The translations under genes and the position numbers were made by a program. The notes under the pieces are model-generated. The model did no database searches. It worked only from the letters and a program-made list of their open reading frames with translations, and had not been told where the DNA came from. From CAYRSS01 sp964426945 (GTDB lineage Bacteria > Planctomycetota > Phycisphaerae > UBA1845): a stretch of DNA of 64,000 nt. Every line of letters begins with the position of its first letter. Positions within the stretch are counted from its first letter, which is position 1. The stretch is taken from NCBI GenBank assembly GCA_964426945.1, contig CAYRSS010000012.1, positions 1 through 64,000 of the forward strand, in the 5' to 3' direction. Shown here one piece after another: positions 42,466-50,784 of the stretch.

Positions 42466-44835
42466 TCAGTCGCAGGCGTCGCAGGTCGTGCCGCCGCCGA
42501 GGAAGCTCGCCGTGCCGAAGCGCGTGTCCGGCAGGCCGTTGCGCGTGCCGCTGCCGTCCATCCAGTCGGGAAGGGTTTCGCAGAGCCCGATGTAGGCCGA
42601 GACGAACCCGCGATCGCCGGCGTTGATTACGCCGTTCCCGTCGAGGTCGTAGCGGCAGACGCTCACCGCGTCACTTTGCCCCACCGCCGCGGAGATGAAA
42701 CCCCGGTCGGCGGCGTTCACGAAGCCGTTGCCATCCGCGTCGCCATAGCAACCGGTGAAGCTGCCGGGCAGATGCTGGGCGACGTCGCAGACGAACGGCG
42801 TGCAGGCTTCCTCGCTCGCAACCAGCGCACAGCCCTGCGGCGTGCAGCAGGCGCCCTCGCAGGTGTTCTGGAAGACGCAGCCGCTGCCCGGATCGCAACT
42901 GTCGGCCGTGCACGCGTCCATGTCGTCACAGGTCAGTGGTGTCCCGACGACGCAGCCGCCGTGGGCATTGCACGTCTCAACCCCGTCGCACGCGTTGCCG
43001 TTGCTGCAGGCGCCGTCGGACGTGCACTCGCACGGATCGCACGATCCGCCGCAGTCGATGCGCTCCTCGTCCTGATTCAGGATGCCGTCATCACATGTGG
43101 CGAGCGCGACAGCGTGGAGGTGGATGTCGTCGATGAACCAGTCGTCCTGGTCAATCTCGAACGATTCCCTCATGCGGAACCGCAGCCGGAAGCCCGTGTG
43201 GTACGCGGTTTCGGGGAAGTAGTCGATGTACATGTGGGTGAACTGCGTCGTGCTGCTGGGCACATTCGCAAACTGGGCGTCGATGATCGTCCATTCGCCC
43301 AGTGAGTCGAAGTACTCGACGAATAGGTTGTTACCCGGCTCGGGCGCGTCGCCACCACCCTGCTTCTGCCAGTAGTACTCGAGCACCAGCGTGCCGATAT
43401 CCAGACCCGACGTGTCGATGATCGCGGAGGTGAGGGCGTCGCCGCTGACGCTGTTGCCTGCGAGGTTGAGCGAGTAGGGCAGGCTCGGCTCGTTGTTGCC
43501 GAAAAGGCTGACTTCCGGGCCGAGGATCGCGGTCCACTTCGTCGCGCTGATCGTGGTCGTCGGGAACGTCTCGATCAGCGGCAGTGTCGTCGTACCGCTC
43601 TGGTCGCCGAGCAGGGGCTGCAGACAGGTGACGCTGTCGCGGAACGTGCCGATTTCGGGAATCGTGAACGCCGGGTGGAATCGGTTCGCGCCCGTGATGC
43701 CGTCGTTCATTGTGTACGACGTGGCCGGCGTGCCGCCGTTGCAGGCGCAGTGATCCGCACCCCAGTTGTGGCCCAGCTCGTGCGCGGTCACGTCCGTCGT
43801 GTGGATCCAGCTGGGCATGAAGTTGAAGCTGGCCAGGTGGAGCGGATAGTCCGACTCGACCACGCTGTAGCCCAGGCCGGTGAAGATGTTGCTGCACACC
43901 GACGAGTCGTGCGCGCCGCCGATGAACGGCGAAGCCAGGTCGCGACCGGCCAGCAGGTGAGCCACATCGCGCGGGATGTTCTGGTGGAAGCTCTGCCACT
44001 GCGTCTTGAACTGGCTCAGCAGCGTGCCCGCGCTGAACGTCGTGTACGGCGCATCAGTCGTGCGCAGGATGATCGCGCTGATCTGCATGCGGATGTCGAC
44101 GTCGCGCTCATACTGGATGTTGATCGTGTTGACGATGGCGTTGATGCGGTCCTCGGTACCCGGCGTGCCGTAGCGCGAGACGAACTCGAAGTCGGTGTCG
44201 ATCGCCAGTTCGGACAGGCAGGTACCTGTCACGCAGGCGGGCTCCGTGCCGCGCAGGCCGATGGGAAGCTCCTCGCCAAGCCCCGAGAAGCTGTCGCGCT
44301 CCAGATGGCACTGCCCCTCGACGGGCGTCGCGACATCCTCCCGCCGGTACATGACGTGAAGGTCTGCATCGGCACCCGGAAACCGTGAAGTGATCGGCTC
44401 GACCCAGTACTCCTCCCCCGCCGACGTGAACAGGCGCGCCACCAGCCCGCCGTCGATCAGCGAAGCCGCGATGACGCTGCCGGGATCGTCCACGATTTCC
44501 CCGCGCAGAGTTCGCTCGGGAGCGGGCGGTACATCCTCGTAGACGTCGCCGCCGAGGTGCTTGATCAGTCGGTAGCCCGGCGCCCGCACGGAGTGCGGGT
44601 GCAGGCGTACCATGAGGCTGGCCTCGCCGAACGGAAGCCCCAGGTCGAAATCCTCGGGCTGCTCCGGGAGGTTCAACCCGACGAGTTCGCCACCGGTGAG
44701 GTTGAACGCCGCGCGGACGTCGTGGAGGCCTGGCGCAGCGCCATCCGCAGCCGCGGGCTGTGCCGGGACGAAACTCGCGGCGAGCAGGGCCAGCGCCCAC
44801 GCTGCACGCGACGGAACCGCCATCAACTTGGACAT
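42466..44835 (-). CDS. Secreted reprolysin-type metalloprotease with dockerin-like end
   Basis: A 789-residue secreted protein. An N-terminal signal peptide (about 1-31, hydrophobic AAWALALLAASFVP) leads into a pro-domain-like part, then a zinc protease domain with HELGHNWGADH: His352, Glu353, His356 and His362 give the metzincin HExxHxxGxxH site. The central MNDGITGANRFHP follows where the Met turn should be. Then come a beta-rich domain, a Cys-rich stretch with CGGSCDPCECTSDGACS, and a C-terminal module with two dockerin-like EF-hand repeats: GDADGNGFVNAADRG and YDLDGNGVINAGDRG, then TTCDACD at the very end. Start MSKLMA at 44835 has GGGGGAAAG upstream. Likely cleaves extracellular proteins; target unknown. 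Confidence 0.88.
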   Translation of the reverse strand: MSKLMAVPSRAAWALALLAASFVPAQPAAADGAAPGLHDVRAAFNLTGGELVGLNLPEQPEDFDLGLPFGEASLMVRLHPHSVRAPGYRLIKHLGGDVYEDVPPAPERTLRGEIVDDPGSVIAASLIDGGLVARLFTSAGEEYWVEPITSRFPGADADLHVMYRREDVATPVEGQCHLERDSFSGLGEELPIGLRGTEPACVTGTCLSELAIDTDFEFVSRYGTPGTEDRINAIVNTINIQYERDVDIRMQISAIILRTTDAPYTTFSAGTLLSQFKTQWQSFHQNIPRDVAHLLAGRDLASPFIGGAHDSSVCSNIFTGLGYSVVESDYPLHLASFNFMPSWIHTTDVTAHELGHNWGADHCACNGGTPATSYTMNDGITGANRFHPAFTIPEIGTFRDSVTCLQPLLGDQSGTTTLPLIETFPTTTISATKWTAILGPEVSLFGNNEPSLPYSLNLAGNSVSGDALTSAIIDTSGLDIGTLVLEYYWQKQGGGDAPEPGNNLFVEYFDSLGEWTIIDAQFANVPSSTTQFTHMYIDYFPETAYHTGFRLRFRMRESFEIDQDDWFIDDIHLHAVALATCDDGILNQDEERIDCGGSCDPCECTSDGACSNGNACDGVETCNAHGGCVVGTPLTCDDMDACTADSCDPGSGCVFQNTCEGACCTPQGCALVASEEACTPFVCDVAQHLPGSFTGCYGDADGNGFVNAADRGFISAAVGQSDAVSVCRYDLDGNGVINAGDRGFVSAYIGLCETLPDWMDGSGTRNGLPDTRFGTASFLGGGTTCDACD

Positions 44836-45103
44836 GTGCGTCACTCTTTCCCCCATCGCGCGGCACGCGGGCCTGGTGATCCGGCCGGACGGCGTGACAA
44901 CGCGGCTTCCCGTGCGGCCGCCGGGCGAGTTCCAGCGGCGCGCACCGGTGATTCTAGCCCGCCACCCGCGCGATCCGAATCGCGAGCGCAATTCTCGGGC
45001 GGCGTATTCGATCGGCCCCCTCAGATCCGTCCGCACGTCGCGATCGGCAGCGCAGCTACGCCTGCCCCATCGTGACGAGGACGGCCTCCCCCAAGTCTTG
45101 CCC

Positions 45104-45132
45104 AGTATCCCAGAACGCTGGGCGGGATGCAA
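45104..45132 (-). promoter_or_regulatory. Candidate sigma70 promoter of the metalloprotease gene
   Basis: On the minus strand TTGCAT, 17 bases, GATACT. A leader of about 262 bases separates it from the ATG at 44835. Confidence 0.5.
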
Positions 45133-45388
45133 GGTGAGAGAGCCTGACTCGATGGCAGGCGTCCTCTGGCGGGGTTTCCGCGGTGCGATAAGCTGATTGA
45201 AGCCGTGCCGCGATCGACCGACGGCACGACGCACGTAAAACCTTGTTCCGAAAGCACTTGCCTTGAGGCAGACCAAGTCCGATCGCGCCGGCCGCGCCTG
45301 GCTACCCACCCTCGAGGGCACGCCAGTCGCCGTAAGCCAGGTGGATCCGTCCGCCGGCAGCGGACTATTTCCATTTTCAGGCACACTG

Positions 45389-45417
45389 TTGCAGCGGCGT
45401 TGCGCTCGTGGTACGAT
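45389..45417 (+). promoter_or_regulatory. Candidate sigma70 promoter of the Cys-rich giant gene
   Basis: TTGCAG, 17 bases, TACGAT on the plus strand, about 294 bases before the ATG at 45711. Confidence 0.5.
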
Positions 45418-45710
45418 GCCGTTTTGCGGTCGAATGGAGGGAGGGGGTTTCCCGGACGTCCCCCGGCGTCCAGACCTGCCTGCGTCGGCACCTGACCGAC
45501 GCCTTTTGACCGCTCGGTAGCCACAGGGGCATGAATGGGCGACCAAGGGTCGTCCAAGGTGGGGCCGAACTCGCGCGATTCTCCCCCGGCCGGGCACAAG
45601 CTGCCGGCCGTCACCGCCCTGTCCCAGACAAGTTCGCAGAGATGACAGGCACCCCGCCGGCGTCGACGGGGATGCTGCGGTCATTGGCTCACGTTGTGAG
45701 GGTTGGTTTG

Positions 45711-48700
45711 ATGCTCAAGCTTGGAATCACGAGGCAGGCTTGGTGTATCGCGCTGCTGGCGTGTTGCCAGTCCGCGATCGGATCTGAGATCTGGACGGTA
45801 CAGGAAGGTTCGACGGCGATGGCGTTCCGCCAGGACGCCCTGGCCGAGCACGGCGTGTCCGTGGCGGTCAGTCACGCTTCGAGGCTCGACTTCGACGCGA
45901 GCAGCAGCGCCCTTCCCATCCTGTCAGACTCGACCCTGACGCTGACCGTCGAGGATCGCATCCTCAGCGGCTTCGGCGCCGGCGAAGCGGTGCATGATGG
46001 CGCCGTGTACTTCATGTCGTCGGTGGGCGAGGTCGAACTCGACGGCTTTGTCATCCGCGCGGTGTGGGAGAAGGATGCCTATCTCCTCGTGATCACTTCC
46101 ACGCGCGACACGGATGACGAGCCGCTGATGCTGCTCTACGACGTGAAGATGGCCTACGACGGCGCGGGCTCGCGGCTGATGGTCGAATCGGGCTCGGTCG
46201 TGGCCACGCAGGCCCTGGCCGACCGCCTCGGCGCCCCCGCGCTTGCCGGCGAGACGATCGGCGAACTCGCCATGACGGCCGGCGTGATCTGGACCGGCGG
46301 CCTGGCCGCGGACCACAATCTCTCGCCGATCGCGGATGGCAATGATGACGGCTCGCTGCGCGGCGTGCCCTGCACGGGCGCGGTCGGCGCGGACGTGATC
46401 GTCGGCGTGCTCGTGGGCACGTCGAACACGACGGCCGAGCAGATCGGCGGCGCGTTCTACGACGCGTTCGGCATCGGCACCACCTCGTGCAATGTCGGCG
46501 ACGCGGAACTGCTCTGGATCTCCAGCAACAACCAGCACCCGGTCATCGGGCAGAACTTCTACAAGCTTCACAACGGTCGCTTCGTGCAGCTCGGCCAGTC
46601 GTGGCTGAAGCACGGTTTCACCGCCCTGCAGCAGAACGCGTGCAGCTGCGGCTGCACGTCGTCGGGCACGGGCTCGCGGCTTGGCATCGGCTGTTCGGAT
46701 CCGTACGGCTCGGGGCTGAACTTCGGCCAGGGCTCGGCCGGTCCCAAGTGGCAGGTCAACGCTCACACGGGTTTCTTCACCTATCCGCCGGCCGACCCGA
46801 GCTACTCGGGCAACACGGCCCGCCGCATGCACATTCCCGTGGCCGAGCTGATCGCCTCAAACCAGCCCGGCGCCCCGCTGTACTTCGGCGAGGGTCACTA
46901 TGTCACGCCGGATGATGCGGCGGCCGGCAATCAGAACAACAACGCTTCGTACATCGCCGTCACCGTGACGGGCAGCGGAAATGACTACAGCTTCGCTCTT
47001 TCGGGCGCGACGCAGCGCGGCGAGGCGGGCATTCGCGCCTGGCAGGATACCGACGCCAGCGTCGACGAGGTCGACCTGCAGGTGCCCGGTGAGGGTCTGT
47101 TTATCGCCGCCGCGAAGGTGATCGACCTCGGCGGCGGGATCTACCGCTACGAGTACGCGGTGCAGAACCTGAACTCGGATCGCTCGGGCCGGTCGTTCAG
47201 CATTCCGCTGCCCAGCGGCGTGCTCGTTCAGAACGCAGGTTTCCGCGACATTCACTACTGGGACGGCGACGGCAACGGCAGCGTCAACTTTGACGGCACC
47301 GACTGGACGCCGACGATCATCCCCGGCGGCTCGATCACCTGGAACATGGTGGACATCGCCGGCGACAACGACAACGCCCTGCGCTGGGGCACGATGTACA
47401 ACTTCTGGTTCGAGACCGACTCTGGGCCCGGCGACGTGACGCTGACCCTGGGGCTGTACAAGTCGGGCTCTCCGGCCAGCGTGACCGGCACCATCCTCGG
47501 CCCGGACGGCCCGCCGCCGGCCTGTGGTGACGGCCTGGTTGAGGGCGGTGAAGAGTGCGATCCGCCGGGCAACGGCTGCGACGCCGCTTGCCAGTGGATC
47601 TGCGGCGACGGCGTGGCCCATCCGCCCACCGAGCCGTGCGACAGCGGCGGCGTGAACACCGCCGGCTGCAATTTCGATTGCACCCTTCCCACGTGCGGCG
47701 ACGGCCTGACCAACACGGCCGCCGGCGAGCAGTGCGATGACTCGGGCGAGTCCGCCACGTGCGACGACGACTGCACCGCGGTTTCCTGCGGCGACGGCAA
47801 CGTCAACGCGACCGCGGGCGAAGAGTGCGATCCGCCGAACGGCGTCAACTGCGACGCGCTCTGCCAGCGCATTGCTTCCTGCGGCGACGGCGTGCTCGAT
47901 TCGGGCGAGCAGTGCGACGATGGCAACAACGTCTCGGGCGACGGCTGCTCGGCGACCTGCCAGAGCGAATCGAACGACCTCTGTGCCAACGCGTTCCCGG
48001 TGTGCCCGGGCAACTACAACGGCACGACCGCCACGGCCACCGTGGATGGCTCGACGACCTGCGGCAGTTCGAACAGCACGCGCGACGTGTGGTACCGCTA
48101 CACGGCGAGCGCCAACGGCACGCTGCTCGTCGAGACCTGCGCCGGCGCCTCGTATGACACGGTGCTCTCGATCCACAGCGGCTGCCCGGGTTCGGGCTCG
48201 TCGCTGGCCTGCAACGACGACGCCTGCGGCAGCAACGGCCGCCTCTCGCGGACCTCGACCTCGGTCGTGGCCGGTAGCACCTACTGGATCCGCGTGTCGG
48301 GCTGGAACGGCAACAGCGGCACGTTCACGCTGACGGTCCTCGCGCCGGCGTGCGCGTCGGACTGCGGCAACGGCACCGTCGAGTCGGGCGAGGAGTGTGA
48401 CGACGGCAACGCGAGCAACACGGACGCGTGCCTTACGTCGTGCGAGAACGCAACCTGCGGCGACGGCTTCGTCCGCAGCGGCGTCGAGGAGTGCGACGAC
48501 GGCAACACGACCAACGGCGACGGTTGCTCCTCGACCTGCGAGATCGAGCCGCAGCCCGAGTGCGGCAACGGCGCGCTCGAACCCGGCGAGCAGTGCGACG
48601 ACGGCAACACCACCAGCGGTGACGGCTGCTCGTCCACCTGCCAGAACGAGGTCGGCGGCGACGAGTGTGAAACCTGCTTCCCCACCGGGGAAGGCACGAT

Positions 48701-50648
48701 CACCGGCTCGACCGCCGACGCGACCGCCGGCGGCAACGATACTTCGTGTGCCGGCACCAACGACGTGGTTGACGAGTGGTACTGCTACACGGCGTCCTGC
48801 ACGGGCGCAGCCTCGGTCACGACGTGCAATCCCGGCACCAACTTCGACACGTCGCTTGCCGCATTCAGCGCCTGCGACGGGGCGGAGATCATCTGCAACG
48901 ACGACACGCCGGGCCAGCTTCCCGAGTGCCTCCTGTCGGGCAGCAACTACTACAAGTCGACGATCAACTGGAACGTGACGCAGGGCCAGACGTACTACGT
49001 CCGCGTTGCAGGATTCGGCGGCGGCTCGGGCAGCTACGAGCTGACCGTGTCCTGTGCGCCCATCTGCGGCAACGGCGTGGTCGACGCCGGTGAGGACTGC
49101 GACGACGGCGGCGAGAGCGCCGCGTGCGACGCGGACTGCACCTTCGCGACCTGCGGCGACGGCCAGGTGAACGTCACCGCCGGCGAGCAGTGCGACGACG
49201 GCAACACCAACTCGTTCGACGGTTGCAGCAGCACGTGCCAGCTCGAGAACGCCCCGGACAACGACGACTGCGTCGCGGCCGAGGCGGTCTGTCCGGGCCT
49301 GTACGGCGGCAACCTGTCGATGGCCACCAATGACGGCACCGCGACGTGCGGCGCCTCTTCGACGGCCCGCGACGTGTGGTACTCTTACACGCCGGACTTC
49401 CCCGGCGTGCTGACGGTCCGCACCTGCGGCACGCACGATCTCGGCGGCACTGACGCGGGGATGGACACCGTCGTGTCCGTCCACGCGGCGTGTCCGGACG
49501 GATCGGGCGGCAACGGCGGCGAGATCACCTGCAACGACGACTGGAGCACCGGCCAGCCGACCGGCTCCTGCACCGGCCTCGATGCGGGCACCCTCCGCGA
49601 CTCGTCGGTCCAGGTGAACGTCTCCGCCGGCGTGACGTACATCATCCGCCTCTCAGGGTTTAACAACTCGGCGGGTGAGTTCGTCATGCAGATCGACGGT
49701 CCGGCGTGCGACACGTTCACGGACTGCAACGAGAACGGCCGCGACGACGACGACGACATCGCCTGTGGCGGCGGCGTCTACTGTGACGACGTCCTCGGCA
49801 GCGATGACTGCAACGCCAACGGTATCCCGGACGAGTGCGACCTGGCGACCGGCACCAGCACCGACTGCGACGGCGGCCCCGTCGGCGACTTCGCCGCGGG
49901 CGCGGCGCGCGTGGCGGCGCTGTGCATGTTCTGCCACGGTCCCACCGGCGACGCGACCAACTGCCCCGGCGGCAACTGCCCCGGTGCGGACATTCGCAAT
50001 TACAGCCGCGCCGACATCTGGGATCGCCTCGGTGAGGGCGGCGGCCACCCGGGCGGCGAGCACCCCGAGTACACCCAGCAGGATTACGCCGATCTCGAGG
50101 CGTTCCTGGCCGACGGCGGCAGCCGCGGCCGTCCGGACCTCGTCCCCGACGAGTGCCAGGCGCTGAACGACTGCGACGAAGACAGCGTCAGCGACGCCTG
50201 CGAGCTCGAGGACGGCACCCAGGTCGATCTCGACTACAACGGCGTGCCGGATGATTGCGAAACCGGCGCCTGCTGCTCGTCGTCCGGCTGCACCGAGGTG
50301 CCGGCGTACGCCTGCGTCAGCTTCGTCTGCGATGTCGCCAACTACACCACGTCGACCTGCTTCGGCGACGCGGATGGTAACGGTGTCGTGAACTCGGCTG
50401 ACCGCGGGACGATCTCGGCCAACATCGGCCAGACCGATCCGGACCTCGTCTGCCAGTACGATCTCGACGGCAACGGCGTGATCAACTCGGCCGACCGGGG
50501 CCAGGTCTCGGCAAACCTCGGCAGCTGCGTCGCGCGGCCGGACTACCAGAACGGCAGCGGCTGCAACAATGGCGTCTGCCCGGATCCGCGCTTCCCGACG
50601 GGCGATTTCCGCGGCGTGGGCACGAGCTGCCCCGGCGCCTGCGACTAA
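45711..50648 (+). CDS. Giant secreted Cys-rich repeat protein with haem-type motif
   Basis: A 1645-residue secreted protein. The signal peptide is at residues 1-24 (MLKLGITRQAWCIALLACCQ). Residues 25-600 are a beta-rich domain of unknown family. From about residue 604 there are ten Cys-rich DUF4215-like units of the form CGDG...GEQCDDGN...GDGCSxxC, interspersed with three PPC/CUB-like domains, each with VCPG...DVWYRYT...CNDD. At residue 1405 lies CMFCH, a cytochrome c-type haem motif, in a small domain to about residue 1475. The end has a GACCSSSGC segment, two dockerin-like units (GDADGNGVVNSADRG, YDLDGNGVINSADRG) and a Cys tail ending GACD. The ATG at 45711 has GAGGG eight bases upstream. 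Possibly an adhesin or surface enzyme; function unknown. Confidence 0.85.
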   Translation: MLKLGITRQAWCIALLACCQSAIGSEIWTVQEGSTAMAFRQDALAEHGVSVAVSHASRLDFDASSSALPILSDSTLTLTVEDRILSGFGAGEAVHDGAVYFMSSVGEVELDGFVIRAVWEKDAYLLVITSTRDTDDEPLMLLYDVKMAYDGAGSRLMVESGSVVATQALADRLGAPALAGETIGELAMTAGVIWTGGLAADHNLSPIADGNDDGSLRGVPCTGAVGADVIVGVLVGTSNTTAEQIGGAFYDAFGIGTTSCNVGDAELLWISSNNQHPVIGQNFYKLHNGRFVQLGQSWLKHGFTALQQNACSCGCTSSGTGSRLGIGCSDPYGSGLNFGQGSAGPKWQVNAHTGFFTYPPADPSYSGNTARRMHIPVAELIASNQPGAPLYFGEGHYVTPDDAAAGNQNNNASYIAVTVTGSGNDYSFALSGATQRGEAGIRAWQDTDASVDEVDLQVPGEGLFIAAAKVIDLGGGIYRYEYAVQNLNSDRSGRSFSIPLPSGVLVQNAGFRDIHYWDGDGNGSVNFDGTDWTPTIIPGGSITWNMVDIAGDNDNALRWGTMYNFWFETDSGPGDVTLTLGLYKSGSPASVTGTILGPDGPPPACGDGLVEGGEECDPPGNGCDAACQWICGDGVAHPPTEPCDSGGVNTAGCNFDCTLPTCGDGLTNTAAGEQCDDSGESATCDDDCTAVSCGDGNVNATAGEECDPPNGVNCDALCQRIASCGDGVLDSGEQCDDGNNVSGDGCSATCQSESNDLCANAFPVCPGNYNGTTATATVDGSTTCGSSNSTRDVWYRYTASANGTLLVETCAGASYDTVLSIHSGCPGSGSSLACNDDACGSNGRLSRTSTSVVAGSTYWIRVSGWNGNSGTFTLTVLAPACASDCGNGTVESGEECDDGNASNTDACLTSCENATCGDGFVRSGVEECDDGNTTNGDGCSSTCEIEPQPECGNGALEPGEQCDDGNTTSGDGCSSTCQNEVGGDECETCFPTGEGTITGSTADATAGGNDTSCAGTNDVVDEWYCYTASCTGAASVTTCNPGTNFDTSLAAFSACDGAEIICNDDTPGQLPECLLSGSNYYKSTINWNVTQGQTYYVRVAGFGGGSGSYELTVSCAPICGNGVVDAGEDCDDGGESAACDADCTFATCGDGQVNVTAGEQCDDGNTNSFDGCSSTCQLENAPDNDDCVAAEAVCPGLYGGNLSMATNDGTATCGASSTARDVWYSYTPDFPGVLTVRTCGTHDLGGTDAGMDTVVSVHAACPDGSGGNGGEITCNDDWSTGQPTGSCTGLDAGTLRDSSVQVNVSAGVTYIIRLSGFNNSAGEFVMQIDGPACDTFTDCNENGRDDDDDIACGGGVYCDDVLGSDDCNANGIPDECDLATGTSTDCDGGPVGDFAAGAARVAALCMFCHGPTGDATNCPGGNCPGADIRNYSRADIWDRLGEGGGHPGGEHPEYTQQDYADLEAFLADGGSRGRPDLVPDECQALNDCDEDSVSDACELEDGTQVDLDYNGVPDDCETGACCSSSGCTEVPAYACVSFVCDVANYTTSTCFGDADGNGVVNSADRGTISANIGQTDPDLVCQYDLDGNGVINSADRGQVSANLGSCVARPDYQNGSGCNNGVCPDPRFPTGDFRGVGTSCPGACD

Positions 50649-50692
50649 GTCCGAGCCGGCCTGAAACGCCGGTATAATCTCAGGTAACTTCC

Positions 50693-50735
50693 CGCCCGCC
50701 CGCTTCGGTTCTCCCCGAAGCGGGCGGGCTTGTTA
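50693..50735. terminator. Bidirectional terminator after the giant gene
   Basis: GCCCGCCCGCTTCGG, short loop, CCGAAGCGGGCGGGC then TTGTTAATT. It lies between the convergent giant gene and uvrA. Its arm is nearly identical to the terminator at 42397-42437. Confidence 0.8.
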
Positions 50736-50784
50736 ATTGGCAATTGTCCATGGCAAAGGGAAGAGCGTGGCGCGACCGTCGTGG

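Larger units (their letters stand above)
44836..45710. other. 875-base divergent intergenic region
   Basis: Between the divergent metalloprotease and Cys-rich protein genes. No gene is seen. It contains two promoter candidates, at 45104-45132 (minus) and 45389-45417 (plus), each leaving a leader of about 260 to 290 bases. The leaders may carry regulatory structure; none was recognised by eye. Confidence 0.5.

Noticed and set aside
47500..49300. CRISPR-like repeat pattern
   Set aside because: The repeats are in-frame Cys-rich coding units of uneven spacing, not direct repeats with unique spacers.
46857..49484. Long minus-strand open frame of 875 codons opposite the Cys-rich gene
   Set aside because: It mirrors GC-rich repeats of the plus-strand gene. 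The translation is Ala/Val/Arg low complexity with no family motif.
22374..50648. PEP-CTERM or LPXTG-like sorting signals in the large secreted proteins
   Set aside because: Their C-termini end in Cys-containing polar tails without a hydrophobic helix and basic end, so they do not fit exosortase signals.
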